The notes under the pieces are model-generated. The model was given only the letters and a program-made list of their open reading frames with translations. It was not told where the DNA came from and ran no database searches. From a bacterium (lineage in GTDB: Bacteria > Sysuimicrobiota > Sysuimicrobiia > Sysuimicrobiales > Humicultoraceae), in assembly GCA_031082185.1 (NCBI GenBank), contig JAVHLI010000008.1:55588-119587 (forward strand): DNA of 64,000 nt. Reading direction: 5' to 3'. A program made the position numbers and the translations under genes. Positions 12,718-21,675 of this stretch are shown piece after piece; the first letter of the stretch is position 1; each line of letters opens with the position of its first letter.

Positions 12718-13799
12718 GCCGCCTCCGCCACCGCGCCGGCTTCCACCGCCAGAACCCTCACCGGCCGGGCCGCCTGCGGCAACGCGGTGGAGGTCAGCAT
12801 CACCTGTCCCTCTTCCGCCAGCCCCAGGATTCGTCTCTGCCGGTCCTGATCGAGCTCCGAGAGCGCGTCGTCCAGCAGGAGAACCGGGCTCTCGCCCATC
12901 TCGGCTGCCATCACGCCGCGCTCGGCCAGCCGAACCGCCAGCATGGCCGTCCGCCATTGTCCCTGCGACCCGTTGGCTCGCAGCGCGACGCCCTCAAGCG
13001 CCAACTCCACGTCGTCGCGGTGGGGTCCTGACAGCGTGGTCCCCCGCCTGATCTCATCGGCGCGCAGGCGCGCCATTTGCGCCCGTGCTTCGTCCTCTCG
13101 GGATTCGTCCGTTTCTCCGGGCCAGGACGGTCGGTAGACCACGCTGAGCGTGCCCTCCCCTCCCAGGCGGCCAAACCACGCTTCCGCCTCGGGCGCCATG
13201 CGCCGCATGTACCCGAGGCGGTGCGCCGCGATCCTCACGCCAAGCGCGACCATCTGGGCGTCCCAGGCTTCCGTGCCGCCGGGCACCCCGCGCCTCAAGT
13301 GGGCGTTCCGTTGCGCCACCACCCGATGATACCGGTGCAACGCGAAGAAGTAGGCGGGGCTGATCTGCGCCAGGGCCACGTCCAGGAGGCGGCGCCGCCC
13401 TGCCGCCGGGCCGCGTACCATTTCCAAGTCCCACGGTGCCGCCAGGACGACCGCCAGGCGGCCGAGCACGCTCCCTCGCGGGGTGGGCGCGCCGTTCACC
13501 CGCATCTGTGAGGTCAGGCGCCCGTCTTCCACCGCCAGCGTGATCTCGATCTCTTCTTCGCGTCCCCGCCGGGAGATCTGTGCCCGCACGCGGGCGGCCG
13601 TCTCGCCCCCCTGGATTGCCTCCTCCTCGCGCGCGGTCCGGTGAGAGCGTCCCGTCGCCACAAGGTAGACGGCTTCCAGCACGTTGGACTTGCCCGCGCC
13701 GTTGCGGCCGACGAGCGCAGTAATGCCGTCGTCGAACGCGATGTCCGCTCGGGAGTAGTTACGAAAGGCTCGGATCCAGAGGCGCCGGAGTCGCGGCAT
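12690..13799 (-). CDS. recF: DNA replication and repair protein RecF
   Basis: RecF is an SMC-like ATPase that binds gapped DNA and helps load RecA. The Walker A motif GRNGAGKSN is at about residues 31-39, the signature TTLSGPHRDDVEL near 265 and the Walker B region LLLDDALSELD near 315. The start MPRLRRLWIRAFRNY at 13799 is the usual RecF N-terminus (369 residues); a GTG five codons earlier is in frame. It overlaps the end of the S4-domain gene by 41 bp. Confidence 0.93.
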   Translation of the reverse strand: MPRLRRLWIRAFRNYSRADIAFDDGITALVGRNGAGKSNVLEAVYLVATGRSHRTAREEEAIQGGETAARVRAQISRRGREEEIEITLAVEDGRLTSQMRVNGAPTPRGSVLGRLAVVLAAPWDLEMVRGPAAGRRRLLDVALAQISPAYFFALHRYHRVVAQRNAHLRRGVPGGTEAWDAQMVALGVRIAAHRLGYMRRMAPEAEAWFGRLGGEGTLSVVYRPSWPGETDESREDEARAQMARLRADEIRRGTTLSGPHRDDVELALEGVALRANGSQGQWRTAMLAVRLAERGVMAAEMGESPVLLLDDALSELDQDRQRRILGLAEEGQVMLTSTALPQAARPVRVLAVEAGAVAEAAWSSRLERF

Positions 13800-14025
13800 C
13801 GTCTGCAACTGCAATGGCCAGGGTAGGCCCTCCCTGCACGGCGACCTGGTCCCCGGCGGTCACCCGGCGGCCACGCTTCGTCTCAACCTGCCCGTTGACC
13901 AGCACGCGGCGCGCCGCGACGAGTGTTTTGGCTTCGCCGCCGGTTCCCACCACGCCGGCCCACTTCAGCAGCGCGCCGAGGGTGATGGTCCCGGTGTGGA
14001 TCCTTACCGTGCGATCACGTGGCAA
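13759..14025 (-). CDS. S4-domain RNA-binding protein (YaaA/YbcJ-like)
   Basis: The 88-residue protein holds one S4 fold: LGALLKWAGVVGTGGEAKTLV, RRVLVNGQVETKRGRRV, then a short strand and a variable tail. Such a gene sits between dnaN and recF in many Gram-positive bacteria. S4 domains bind structured RNA; the precise target is unknown. The start is a TTG at 14025 overlapping the last 11 bases of dnaN, so translation is probably coupled. Confidence 0.8.
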   Translation of the reverse strand: MPRDRTVRIHTGTITLGALLKWAGVVGTGGEAKTLVAARRVLVNGQVETKRGRRVTAGDQVAVQGGPTLAIAVADDAATPAPLDPSLS

Positions 14026-15124
14026 CGCGGACCGGCGCCAGAACGTACGTGTAGTCGCCTCCCCCGGCAGGGCGCAGCGCGCCCGGGCTCAGCGGTCCGG
14101 TCAGCTCCAGTATCAGCTCGTCCGCGTCGAGCACCGACAGACACTCGATTAGGTACCTGGCGTTGAAGGCGGTTGCGATGACTTCGCCCTCAGAGGATAC
14201 CTGCAGGCGTTCTTCGGACCGGCCGTACTCGGGCGTGTTGGAGGCAAGCGTCAGCGTGTCCCCCTCGGCCTGAAGCCGAACCACGTTGGCCGAGTCCCGG
14301 GCGGTGAGCGCGACGCGGCGCACGGCGGCCAGCAGCCGCTGCGTACCGACGGTCACGCGCTGCTTGTAGCCCTGGGGGATAACCTGCTGGTAGTTCGGAA
14401 AGGGCCCTGGAATCAGGCGGCTGACCATCCTGGCCCCCGGCATGGTGAACAGGATCTGGTTCTCCGCCAGGGAGATCTCCACCTCGCCCTCGGCGCTCCC
14501 AAGGGCGCGCGTCAACTCACGCATGGTCTTGGAGGGCACAATGACGCCTATCTTCTGCGATGCCGGGTTGGCGAGCGCGGCGGTGCGCAGGGCGAGTCGG
14601 CCGCCGTCGGTGGCGACCACGCGGACTTCCTTCCCGTCCAGCACAAGGTAGAGCCCTGTCAGAAACACGCGCGTGTCATCGGTGGAAACGGCGAACTCGG
14701 TCTGGCGCACCATGGTGCGCAGCAGCCCGGCGTCCACGCTGGCCACCGGAGCAGCCTCGGGCTCGGGCATCAGCGGGAAGTCCGACGCGGGCAGCCCAAG
14801 AAGGTCGTAGGTAACTCTCTCGCACTGGACCTCGACTTCGGTCCCTCCCTCCACAACCTTCACCTGCACAGGCGCCTCGGGGAGGTTCGAAACGATCTCG
14901 CCGAAGAGCCGCGCCGGAAGCGTTATCGCGCCTCCCTTCTTGACCTTTGCGGGCACCTCGGTTTGTATACCGTGGTCCAGATCGGTGGCGGCCAACTTGA
15001 TCGCATCCTTGCGCGTCTCGATCAGTATGTTGCTCAGGATGGGCATCGTGGCGCGCGAGGATACCGCGCGGCCCACCAGGGCAACTGCCTTGCTTAGATG
15101 CTCGTGCGCACAGGTGAACTGCAT
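14015..15124 (-). CDS. dnaN: DNA polymerase III beta sliding clamp
   Basis: The 369-residue protein shows three successive clamp domains, from MQFTCAHEHLSKAVALVGRAV at the N-terminus to the C-terminal segment LTGPLSPGALRP. The processivity clamp encircles DNA and tethers the replicative polymerase. The start at 15124 has GGAGG upstream. The 212-bp spacer separating it from dnaA holds two DnaA-box-like sequences and a short TAC-repeat run. Confidence 0.96.
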   Translation of the reverse strand: MQFTCAHEHLSKAVALVGRAVSSRATMPILSNILIETRKDAIKLAATDLDHGIQTEVPAKVKKGGAITLPARLFGEIVSNLPEAPVQVKVVEGGTEVEVQCERVTYDLLGLPASDFPLMPEPEAAPVASVDAGLLRTMVRQTEFAVSTDDTRVFLTGLYLVLDGKEVRVVATDGGRLALRTAALANPASQKIGVIVPSKTMRELTRALGSAEGEVEISLAENQILFTMPGARMVSRLIPGPFPNYQQVIPQGYKQRVTVGTQRLLAAVRRVALTARDSANVVRLQAEGDTLTLASNTPEYGRSEERLQVSSEGEVIATAFNARYLIECLSVLDADELILELTGPLSPGALRPAGGGDYTYVLAPVRVAT

Positions 15125-15188
15125 GCGCGCCTCCTTCTATTCTGTATTGTAATTAAAGAACAGTAGTAGTAGTAGGCGGTGTGCACTC

Positions 15189-15311
15189 TGTGAACAACCG
15201 CCCGGGCCTCCTGGGAGAGGAGCGTTGCGGCCTCATGACGTCCTGGACGGCGTGGGGACATCTCGCGGCAGCGCGAGGCCGCGCGTACGCCACGCCCTTC
15301 AGTTGTCCACA
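15189..15311. promoter_or_regulatory. DnaA-box-like sites in the dnaA-dnaN spacer
   Basis: TGTGAACAA (15189-15197, the complement of TTGTTCACA) and TTGTCCACA (15303-15311) each differ from the consensus TTATCCACA by one or two bases. They lie in the intergenic region between dnaA (stop 15337) and dnaN (start 15124), a common second DnaA-binding or autoregulatory region. The spacer also has a short trinucleotide run, TAG-type repeats at about 15162-15176. Confidence 0.5.
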
Positions 15312-15336
15312 CAGTCCCAAATGCGCTCACAGGATA

Positions 15337-16710
15337 TCAACCTTGCCGTTGAAGGTCTTCCATCAGGCGTTTGATGCTGGCCGCCAGATGGGCGTCCCGG
15401 TGAAGTGCTTCGCGCACCCGATGGCACGCGTGCATGACCGTTGTGTGATCGCGGCCCCCGAACTCTTCCCCGACGCGCGGCAGCGAGGCGTCGGTGATCT
15501 CTCGAGCCACGTACATGGCCACCTGGCGCGGGAAGGCCACGCCCTTGGTGCGGCGCTTGGCGCGCATCTCTTCCACCCGCAGGCCGAAGAACTCCGCCAC
15601 CGCCTGCTGGATGGACTGGATTGTCACGACCCTGGCGCGCGCGGGAGGCAGTAGATCGCGCAGCACGTCCGCGGCCAGCTCCACGCCGATGGGCGAGCGG
15701 GTGAGAGAAGCGTACGCGACCACGCGCACCAGCGCGCCTTCCAGCTCCCGGATGTTCGTGTGGATGCGCTGAGCAATGAACTCCGCGACCTCTCCGGGCA
15801 CGGAGAGCCCGTCACTCTCGGCCTTCTTGCTCAGGATGGCGATGCGGGTCTCCAGGTCGGGGGGCTGGATATCGGCGATCAGCCCCCACTCGAAACGGCT
15901 CCGGAGACGGTCCTCCAGCGTAGGTATCTCCTTAGGCGGACGATCGGATGAGATGATGATCTGGTGGTTGGTCTCGTGTAGCGTGTTGAAGGTGTGGAAG
16001 AACTCCTCCTGCGTGCGCTCCTTTCCCGCCAGGAACTGGATGTCGTCTATGAGCAGGACGTCCACGCTGCGGTACCGCTGCCGGAACTCCAGGGTCTTGT
16101 CGTCCCGGATCGAGTTGATCAACTCGTTGGTGAACTTCTCGCTGCTGACGTAGGCGACCCGCGCGATGTCCGCGCCGCGGAGCACCCGGTGTCCGATGGC
16201 CTGGAGCAGGTGTGTCTTGCCCAGGCCCACGCCGCCGTAGATGAACAGGGGGTTGTAGGCCCGCGCAGGCGACTCGGCCACGGCCATCGCCGCCGCGTGG
16301 GCGAACCGGTTTCCGGCCCCCACGACGAACGTTTCAAAGGTGTACTTGGGCGAGATGTGGAGCCCTTCGGGAACGCGGGATGGCGTAGTAGAGCCCGGGG
16401 CCGCGAGTCGGGGGGCCGGAGCTGCGGGACTTGGCGCCGGCGCCGCCGGCGCGGCCTCGACGACCGAGATGCGCACGCCCACATCGCGTCCTACCACGGC
16501 GTGCAGCGCCCGCCGGATCGTGTCCGTCAGCCGCTGTTCCACCCAGTCCTTCGCAAAGCGGTTTGGGACGGCGAAGTGAAAGGTGTCGTCCTGGAGTCCG
16601 AGGGGACGCATCACCCGCAGAAACGATTCGAGGGTGGGCTTGTTGAGCTGCCCCTCTATTCGTCGCAGGGCTTCCGTCCACAACTCGGCTGGGGAGACTT
16701 CGATCGTCAC
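15337..16710 (-). CDS. dnaA: Chromosomal replication initiator DnaA
   Basis: The 457-residue initiator has the four DnaA domains: an N-terminal domain (ELWTEALRRIEGQLNKPTLE), a proline/alanine-rich linker, the AAA+ core with Walker A GGVGLGKTHLLQ and Walker B VLLIDDIQFLAGK, and the C-terminal DNA-binding signature GGRDHTTVMHACHRV. The frame is open to 16863, but the GTG at 16710 has AGGAG seven bases upstream and gives the normal N-terminus. The upstream gene on this strand is the ATPase/winged-helix gene, 43 bp away, with which it may be co-transcribed. Confidence 0.96.
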   Translation of the reverse strand: MTIEVSPAELWTEALRRIEGQLNKPTLESFLRVMRPLGLQDDTFHFAVPNRFAKDWVEQRLTDTIRRALHAVVGRDVGVRISVVEAAPAAPAPSPAAPAPRLAAPGSTTPSRVPEGLHISPKYTFETFVVGAGNRFAHAAAMAVAESPARAYNPLFIYGGVGLGKTHLLQAIGHRVLRGADIARVAYVSSEKFTNELINSIRDDKTLEFRQRYRSVDVLLIDDIQFLAGKERTQEEFFHTFNTLHETNHQIIISSDRPPKEIPTLEDRLRSRFEWGLIADIQPPDLETRIAILSKKAESDGLSVPGEVAEFIAQRIHTNIRELEGALVRVVAYASLTRSPIGVELAADVLRDLLPPARARVVTIQSIQQAVAEFFGLRVEEMRAKRRTKGVAFPRQVAMYVAREITDASLPRVGEEFGGRDHTTVMHACHRVREALHRDAHLAASIKRLMEDLQRQG

Positions 16711-16753
16711 GGCCGGCTCCTCTCTCGATGCGCGATGCCCAACGGTCGCTCCA

Positions 16754-17545
16754 TTAGGACTTGAAGATCTCGTCGAGGAAGGCAATGCCCTCCTCCGTGA
16801 GGGTGCGCTTCCCGCGCCCCTTCCCCGTTGCAAGCTTGAGGGTTTCCAGGGACTGAAGCTCACGGTACGCGGTGCTGTGGCTGATGTCGAGCTCCTTGGC
16901 GATCGTCGTGGGGCCCACCGCGCCCAACTCGGCGACCAACAGCAGCACCTTCTTCTGCCGCGGGGTGATCGCCGGGGCCCGGCGAGCTTCTGGCTCCGGG
17001 GCCATCTCTGGAGCGGACGGCTCCTGCTGTATGCGCAGCGTGACCACGGTGCCGTGGTCCAGGTTGTCCTCTATGGACAGCGATCCGCCCAGAAACTGCA
17101 TCTGCTCCCTTGCCACCGGCAGCCCGCTGCCAACGCCGCGGATGAACCGCCGCATCTCGGCGGAGGCGGTGGAGAACCCCGGCACCACCGCGCGCTCCTT
17201 GTCGGAGATCCCCGGCCCCTGATCGGCGATGCGAATCGTGTTGCCGTCATCGAGAACGGTGACCGTGGCGTTGTGGAAATAGGCGTGTATCAAGTTCTCA
17301 ACGATCTCCTTGATGACAACAAACGGCACCCGTCCCCCGCGTTCACGTGACACAGCATACGTGCGCGCCGCCAGCTCGCCGACGAGCGCGTGAAAATCGT
17401 CCCCGCGCAGCGAGATAACCCGCGGAGCCGCCAGGGGCGAGTCGTAAACCGCCAGGCGCACCTCCGACTCGGCCTCGTCACCCGCAGGCAGCGGCGCGAC
17501 GCGCCGCTCTTCGATCAGCCGCGCGATGATCTCACGAATGGACAT
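16754..17545 (-). CDS. GHKL-type ATPase fused to a winged-helix domain, adjacent to dnaA
   Basis: The 263-residue protein has a histidine-kinase-like ATPase domain without a visible phospho-acceptor domain: N box [11 protein letters not shown]1 box DQGPGI, G2 box GVGSGLPVA, and a final GTVVTLRI strand. After a Pro/Ala-rich linker near residue 190 it ends in a winged-helix domain ([19 protein letters not shown] through the helix [14 protein letters not shown]). The ATPase part resembles SpoIIAB/anti-sigma-factor kinases. The gene is the first one left of the origin and reads toward dnaA. I know of no characterised protein with this role; it may be a regulator of dnaA or an anti-sigma-like switch. 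Start ATG 17545 is the only good one. Confidence 0.75.
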   Translation of the reverse strand: MSIREIIARLIEERRVAPLPAGDEAESEVRLAVYDSPLAAPRVISLRGDDFHALVGELAARTYAVSRERGGRVPFVVIKEIVENLIHAYFHNATVTVLDDGNTIRIADQGPGISDKERAVVPGFSTASAEMRRFIRGVGSGLPVAREQMQFLGGSLSIEDNLDHGTVVTLRIQQEPSAPEMAPEPEARRAPAITPRQKKVLLLVAELGAVGPTTIAKELDISHSTAYRELQSLETLKLATGKGRGKRTLTEEGIAFLDEIFKS

Positions 17546-18004
17546 CGAGTCCCCGCTGCGCTCGGTAGTGGTTGGCCGCCACCGCGCAGACTCCTACCCC
17601 ACAGACCTCCGGGCATCGGATTTCACGCCCACCCCTGGACGGTCACTGGAACGGCAAGGGTGTGGACAACACGACCCGGACAGACAAGGGGTTCGCGCTG
17701 CCGCGCCCCGCATCCTCTGTCCGAGGCCAACCCGAAAACCGGCGACAGCAAGGGGGCCTGGACGTTATCCACAGGTGTGGAAAACCCTGTGGATAAGAAA
17801 GGGCGTTCCGGGGGCATTTTCGCGCATCCGCCGGTGAACCGGGGGTCTGGTCCGGGTTCGGTTCACGCGTTCGCGGTCAAAGATGTGGACAGAGGCAGGG
17901 GTTATCCACAGGGTATGCGCAGGGCAATGGCCTCGCGGGGGGTGGCGTCGGCGCGTGGTTCCCGCCACGACGTGGGTGCCGCGAGGGACCTGCTGGACGC
18001 CGCG
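17546..18004. other. oriC: Predicted chromosomal replication origin (oriC) with DnaA boxes
   Basis: This stretch has no gene. It contains three perfect TTATCCACA boxes: 17765-17773 (plus), 17788-17796 (minus) and 17902-17910 (plus). Near matches are TGTGGACAA (17661-17669), TGTGGAAAA (17776-17784) and TGTGGACAG (17884-17892). Genes on the left run leftward and genes on the right run rightward, as expected where both forks depart. No clear AT-rich unwinding element stands out; the only A/T-rich bits are short and near 17796-17825. Confidence 0.85.
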
Positions 18005-18033
18005 TTGCCGCGGCATGGGGGCTGTGCTATAGT
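18005..18033 (+). promoter_or_regulatory. Promoter of the rpmH operon
   Basis: TTGCCG (18005-18010) and TATAGT (18028-18033) are spaced by exactly 17 bases, and a TG dinucleotide one base before the -10 makes it an extended -10 promoter. It lies just upstream of rpmH at 18062 and faces away from the origin. Confidence 0.75.
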
Positions 18034-18061
18034 AGGCCTGCTCTGTGGCGGAGGTTCCCAA

Positions 18062-18202
18062 GTGAAGCGCACATTTCAACCAAAGAATCGGAAGCGCGGG
18101 CGCGTACACGGCTTTCGCGCGCGCATGAGCACCCCGGGCGGGCGCCGGACGCTGAAGCGTCGGCGGGCTAAGGGAAGGCACCGGCTGACCGTTTCCGGGT
18201 AG
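18062..18202 (+). CDS. rpmH: Ribosomal protein L34
   Basis: The 46-residue product has the invariant L34 sequence: [17 protein letters not shown] followed by [20 protein letters not shown]. It is a basic protein of the large ribosomal subunit. The start is GTG 18062 with GGAGG seven bases upstream. As in most bacteria it heads the rpmH-rnpA-yidD-yidC cluster beside oriC. Confidence 0.97.
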   Translation: MKRTFQPKNRKRGRVHGFRARMSTPGGRRTLKRRRAKGRHRLTVSG

Positions 18203-18208
18203 GGCGCC

Positions 18209-18571
18209 GTGGTGCCCACCCACAGGATTGGCCGGCTGTCCCGAGAGGAAGAGTTTCGCCGCGTGTATCGCGAAGGATCCCGCTGCACGACCGCGCTCCT
18301 CGTCCTGCACGCCCGGCCCAACGGCACGGAGTGCGTGCGCCTCGGGCTGGTTGTGAGCAGACGGTTCGGCGGCGCCGTTGCGCGCAACCGCGTCCGGCGG
18401 CGGCTGCGTGAAGTGATCCGAGCCGAGCGCGGGCGCATACGCATCGGGGCCGACGTGGTGGTGGTTCCGCGCCGGGTAGCCGCGGCGGCGAGCTTCTCCG
18501 CTCTTCGCGGTGCCGTGGGCGTGGCGCTGGTCCGGGCCGGGATGGGCGGCGCGGCGGAGGAAAGTGGCTGA
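18209..18571 (+). CDS. rnpA: Ribonuclease P protein component
   Basis: The 120-residue basic protein contains the RNase P signature [13 protein letters not shown] (about 64-76) and the N-terminal [16 protein letters not shown] element. It assists the catalytic RNA in maturing tRNA 5' ends. Two consecutive GTG codons at 18209 and 18212 can start it; only six bases separate it from rpmH. The gene for the RNA subunit (rnpB) is not in the window. Confidence 0.93.
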   Translation: MVPTHRIGRLSREEEFRRVYREGSRCTTALLVLHARPNGTECVRLGLVVSRRFGGAVARNRVRRRLREVIRAERGRIRIGADVVVVPRRVAAAASFSALRGAVGVALVRAGMGGAAEESG

Positions 18572-18780
18572 TGACGCGGATCCTGCTGTCCTTGATTGCC
18601 GGATACAGACGGTTTCTCTCCCCCCTGTTGCCGCGCGCGTGCCGTTTCCATCCCTCCTGTTCTGAGTACGCGGCCGAGGCAATTGAGCGCCACGGCGCCC
18701 TGCGGGGGCTGCCGCTGGTGGCGCGGCGAATCACCCGCTGCCATCCGTTCCATCCCGGTGGATACGATCCCGTTCCATGA
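18571..18780 (+). CDS. yidD: Membrane protein insertion efficiency factor YidD
   Basis: The 69-residue protein shows the family's [20 protein letters not shown] and [13 protein letters not shown] blocks, with the conserved cysteines. YidD helps insertion of inner-membrane proteins with YidC. The ATG overlaps the rnpA stop (TGATG), and yidC begins 21 bp after its stop. Confidence 0.93.
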   Translation: MTRILLSLIAGYRRFLSPLLPRACRFHPSCSEYAAEAIERHGALRGLPLVARRITRCHPFHPGGYDPVP

Positions 18781-18801
18781 TGGGCATGAGGAGGATATCG
18801 C

Positions 18802-19512
18802 GTGTTTGATGCAATCGTGACGCTGCTGCAGAGCGTGCTCCAGGCCTTCTACGGCGTCACCCAAAACTATGTGGTGGCGATCGTCCTGCTGACGGTCGCC
18901 ATCAAGCTGGCCCTGCATCCCCTGACGCGGAAGCAACTTGGGTCCATGAAGGCGATGCAAACCCTCGCGCCGCAGATGGAGGTCCTGCGGCGCAAATACA
19001 AGGAGGACCCCAAGCAACTGAACGTCGAGGTGATGAACCTCTATCGCGCGAACAAGGTAAACCCGCTGGGGGGGTGCCTGCCCCTCCTGCTTCAACTGCC
19101 GGTGCTGTACGCCCTGTTCGCGCTCTTAAGAAAGCCGGGCCTGTTTGGTGGAGAGAAGCTGTTCGGGCTTTCCCTGGAGGCCCACCCCTGGCCGGTCCAG
19201 GTACTCCTCGACCACCCACTGCTCATCCTTATCCCGGTACTGAGCGGCCTGACCACCTATTATCAGCAGAAGATGTCCATCACCGACCCACAACAAGCCA
19301 AAATGTTCATTTTTATGCCGATTATGATTGCGTGGTTTTCTACCCAATTTCCGCTCGGCCTGTCCGTATACTGGATCTCTTCGACCGTCGCCTACATCGT
19401 GGAGTACTTCATTGTAGTCGGGGCGCCCCGGCCGGTGAAGGTGGCCCCGCCCCGGCAGCCTGCCTCCGCGGCGAAGGGTAAGCGCAGGTCCGGGGCAGGG
19501 GACGACCGGTGA
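18802..19512 (+). CDS. yidC: Membrane protein insertase YidC/Oxa1
   Basis: A 236-residue short-form YidC, with no long periplasmic domain, as in Gram-positive bacteria. Hydrophobic segments begin at about residues 10, 85, 130 and 190. The cytoplasmic loop KEDPKQLNVEVMNLYRANKV and the following NPLGGCLPLLLQLPVLYALF are characteristic. The GTG at 18802 has GAGGAGG upstream. It ends in a basic tail and overlaps the next gene by four bases. Confidence 0.95.
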   Translation: MFDAIVTLLQSVLQAFYGVTQNYVVAIVLLTVAIKLALHPLTRKQLGSMKAMQTLAPQMEVLRRKYKEDPKQLNVEVMNLYRANKVNPLGGCLPLLLQLPVLYALFALLRKPGLFGGEKLFGLSLEAHPWPVQVLLDHPLLILIPVLSGLTTYYQQKMSITDPQQAKMFIFMPIMIAWFSTQFPLGLSVYWISSTVAYIVEYFIVVGAPRPVKVAPPRQPASAAKGKRRSGAGDDR

Positions 19513-20132
19513 CCACCGCGGAGGCCGCGGGCCGCACCGTTGACGAGGCCGTTCTGAAGGCGCTCGCCCAACTGGGCGTCGCACGGAGCGAGGTGGAGGT
19601 CGAGGTCCTCCAGGAGCCCAAGGCCGCCCTGCTGGGCTTCGGGGGGAGAGAGGCGCGCGTCAGGCTCACCGTGCGGCCCGGCGCAGCCGACGCCCTGGGC
19701 TCGCTAACCACGGAGATCGTCCGGCTCATGGGATTCCCGACCACCGTTACCGTCGAGGAGACCTCCGATGGCCTCATCGCGGCCCTGCAGGGCCGAGACT
19801 TGGCCGGGTTGGTCGGCCGGGACGGCCGCGCGCTGGACGCGCTGGAGCTGATTGCCGGCCTTCACCTGCAGCGGCTGCTCGGCCGCAAGGTCTACGTGAG
19901 CGTGGACGCCATGGGATACCGCGCGCGCCGGGAGCGGGAGGTGCAGGAAGCAGCCCTCCGTGCCGCCGAACGCGCGGTCAGTGAAGGCGCGCCGATCGCC
20001 CTGGAGCCGATGAGTGCCCGGGACCGGAGATCTGCCCACCTGACGCTCAAGGACGATGTCAGGGTCACTACGAGCAGCCTAGGAGAAAACGACGCGCGCC
20101 ATGTCGTGGTCCTGCCGCGCACCGGGGAGTGA
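19509..20132 (+). CDS. jag: RNA-binding protein Jag/KhpB
   Basis: The 207-residue protein has a Jag_N domain (TVDEAVLKALAQLGVARSEV), a type II KH domain (GRDLAGLVGRDGRALDALEL) and a C-terminal R3H domain (EPMSARDRRSAHL). KhpB proteins bind RNA, often with KhpA, and affect cell envelope genes. The GTG start overlaps the yidC stop. Confidence 0.92.
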   Translation: MTTAEAAGRTVDEAVLKALAQLGVARSEVEVEVLQEPKAALLGFGGREARVRLTVRPGAADALGSLTTEIVRLMGFPTTVTVEETSDGLIAALQGRDLAGLVGRDGRALDALELIAGLHLQRLLGRKVYVSVDAMGYRARREREVQEAALRAAERAVSEGAPIALEPMSARDRRSAHLTLKDDVRVTTSSLGENDARHVVVLPRTGE

Positions 20133-20914
20133 CCCTGCCACTCACCCGCCTGCAGTCAGGCGCCGCACTGCTCGGCATCTCGCTATCTCCCACCGCCCTT
20201 GACCGATTCGAGCGTTTTCTGCAGCAGTTGCTCTCATGGAAGGAGCGGCTGAACCTGACCGCGGCCGCCGGCGCCGACCAGGTGGAGGGCCTGCACTTCC
20301 TGGACTCGCTGCTGCCGCTGTGGGCCTGCGCCGTGCCGCCCGGCTGCAGGGTCGTGGACGTGGGGTCGGGCGCCGGGTTCCCCGGCGTTCCAATGAAGAT
20401 CGTCCGGCCGGATCTGCGGGTTGTGCTGGTTGAGGCCTCCCGGCGGCGCGTTGCGTTCCTTGAGCACCTCCGCGGCGCGCTCGATCTTCCGGACATTGAG
20501 GTCCGGTGGGCGCGGGCAGAGGCACTCGGCCACGAGCCGGGCTTTCGCGAGGCATTTGGCCTGGCAGTCTCCCGCGCGGCCGCCCCGCTGGGCGCGACCT
20601 GCGAGCTCACTCTCCCGCTGGTGGAGCCCGGAAGCGCGGCAGTCCTACTGCGGGGCCCCAAGGTCACGGAGGAGGTAGGCTCAACCGAACGGCTCCTGGA
20701 ATCGCTGGGAGGGGCCGTTGAATCCTGCGCGCGCTGCATCCTCCCAACGACCGACCGGCATCGCGCGGCCCTGGTGCTGCGCAAACTGCGCCCGACACCA
20801 CCAGAGTTCCCGCGCAGCGGACGCCGCCTGGGCACCGACCTGCCGCGCGAGGGGGAAGGACCGACCACGGCGGCGTTGAACCGTCCACCAGAGGGGACGT
20901 GCGACGGATCATAG
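20129..20914 (+). CDS. rsmG: 16S rRNA (guanine527-N7)-methyltransferase RsmG
   Basis: The 261-residue protein carries the SAM-binding motif [16 protein letters not shown] (about 78-93) and the N-terminal helix typical of GidB. It methylates G527 of 16S rRNA. It starts with GTG overlapping the jag stop. The last 30 or so residues (Gly/Pro/Arg-rich) go beyond the usual length and overlap the parA start. Confidence 0.93.
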   Translation: MTLPLTRLQSGAALLGISLSPTALDRFERFLQQLLSWKERLNLTAAAGADQVEGLHFLDSLLPLWACAVPPGCRVVDVGSGAGFPGVPMKIVRPDLRVVLVEASRRRVAFLEHLRGALDLPDIEVRWARAEALGHEPGFREAFGLAVSRAAAPLGATCELTLPLVEPGSAAVLLRGPKVTEEVGSTERLLESLGGAVESCARCILPTTDRHRAALVLRKLRPTPPEFPRSGRRLGTDLPREGEGPTTAALNRPPEGTCDGS

Positions 20915-21675
20915 CAATAGTCAACCAGAAAGGCGGCGTCGGCAAGTCCACGACGGCCGTCAACCTGGGCGCGTGCCTGGCGGCCGAAGGATACCGGACG
21001 CTCTTGGTGGACCTGGACCCGCAGGCCAACGCCACGAGCGGGTTGGGCATCGAGAGGAACCCCTATTCCGCCTCCACATACGACGTGCTGATGAACGGCG
21101 CGGCCCTGGAGGACGTGGTTGTGGTCGCGGAGGTTCCCGGGCTGTACGTCGCCCCCAGCAGCATCCACCTGGCCGGGGTCGAGGTTGAGCTGGCGGGCAC
21201 GCAGGGACCGGAGTCCAGGCTCCGGAACGCGCTGGGGCCGGTGGACTACCCACTCATCCTGCTGGACTGTCCGCCGGCAATGGGACTGCTGACAATCAAC
21301 GCGCTTACCGCAGCAACCGAAGTCCTCATCCCGATTCAATGTGAGTACTACGCGCTGGAAGGGCTGAAGCAGCTTCTCCGCTCGATCGAACTGGTGCAGA
21401 GGCACCTGAACCAGGGCCTCGAGATCAGCGGGGTGCTGCTGACGATGTTTGACTCCCGGACCAACCTCTCCGATCAGGTGGCCGGTGAAGTCCGGCGGTT
21501 CTTCGGCGAGCGCGTCTATCAGAGCGTCATCCCGCGCAGCGTGCGGCTGGCCGAGGCGCCCAGCCACGGCAAGCCGATCACGCTGTACGACCCAGGATCG
21601 CGCGGCGCCCAGGCCTACCGGGCGCTCTGCCAGGAGGTGATACAGCGTGGCCGACACCGAACGCCAGGCCCCTGA
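20899..21675 (+). CDS. parA: Chromosome partitioning ATPase ParA/Soj
   Basis: The 258-residue protein has the deviant Walker A motif [11 protein letters not shown] at residues 9-19, [12 protein letters not shown] and LLDCPPAMG, typical of chromosomal ParA. It forms dynamic gradients on the nucleoid that help place ParB-bound origins. The GTG start lies within the end of rsmG, and the gene overlaps parB by 29 bp. Confidence 0.95.
   Translation: MRRIIAIVNQKGGVGKSTTAVNLGACLAAEGYRTLLVDLDPQANATSGLGIERNPYSASTYDVLMNGAALEDVVVVAEVPGLYVAPSSIHLAGVEVELAGTQGPESRLRNALGPVDYPLILLDCPPAMGLLTINALTAATEVLIPIQCEYYALEGLKQLLRSIELVQRHLNQGLEISGVLLTMFDSRTNLSDQVAGEVRRFFGERVYQSVIPRSVRLAEAPSHGKPITLYDPGSRGAQAYRALCQEVIQRGRHRTPGP

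Noticed and set aside
17390..18202. A 270-codon plus-strand frame through the origin ending in rpmH.
   Set aside because: Only the last 46 codons are ribosomal protein L34; the rest crosses DnaA boxes and has no domain.
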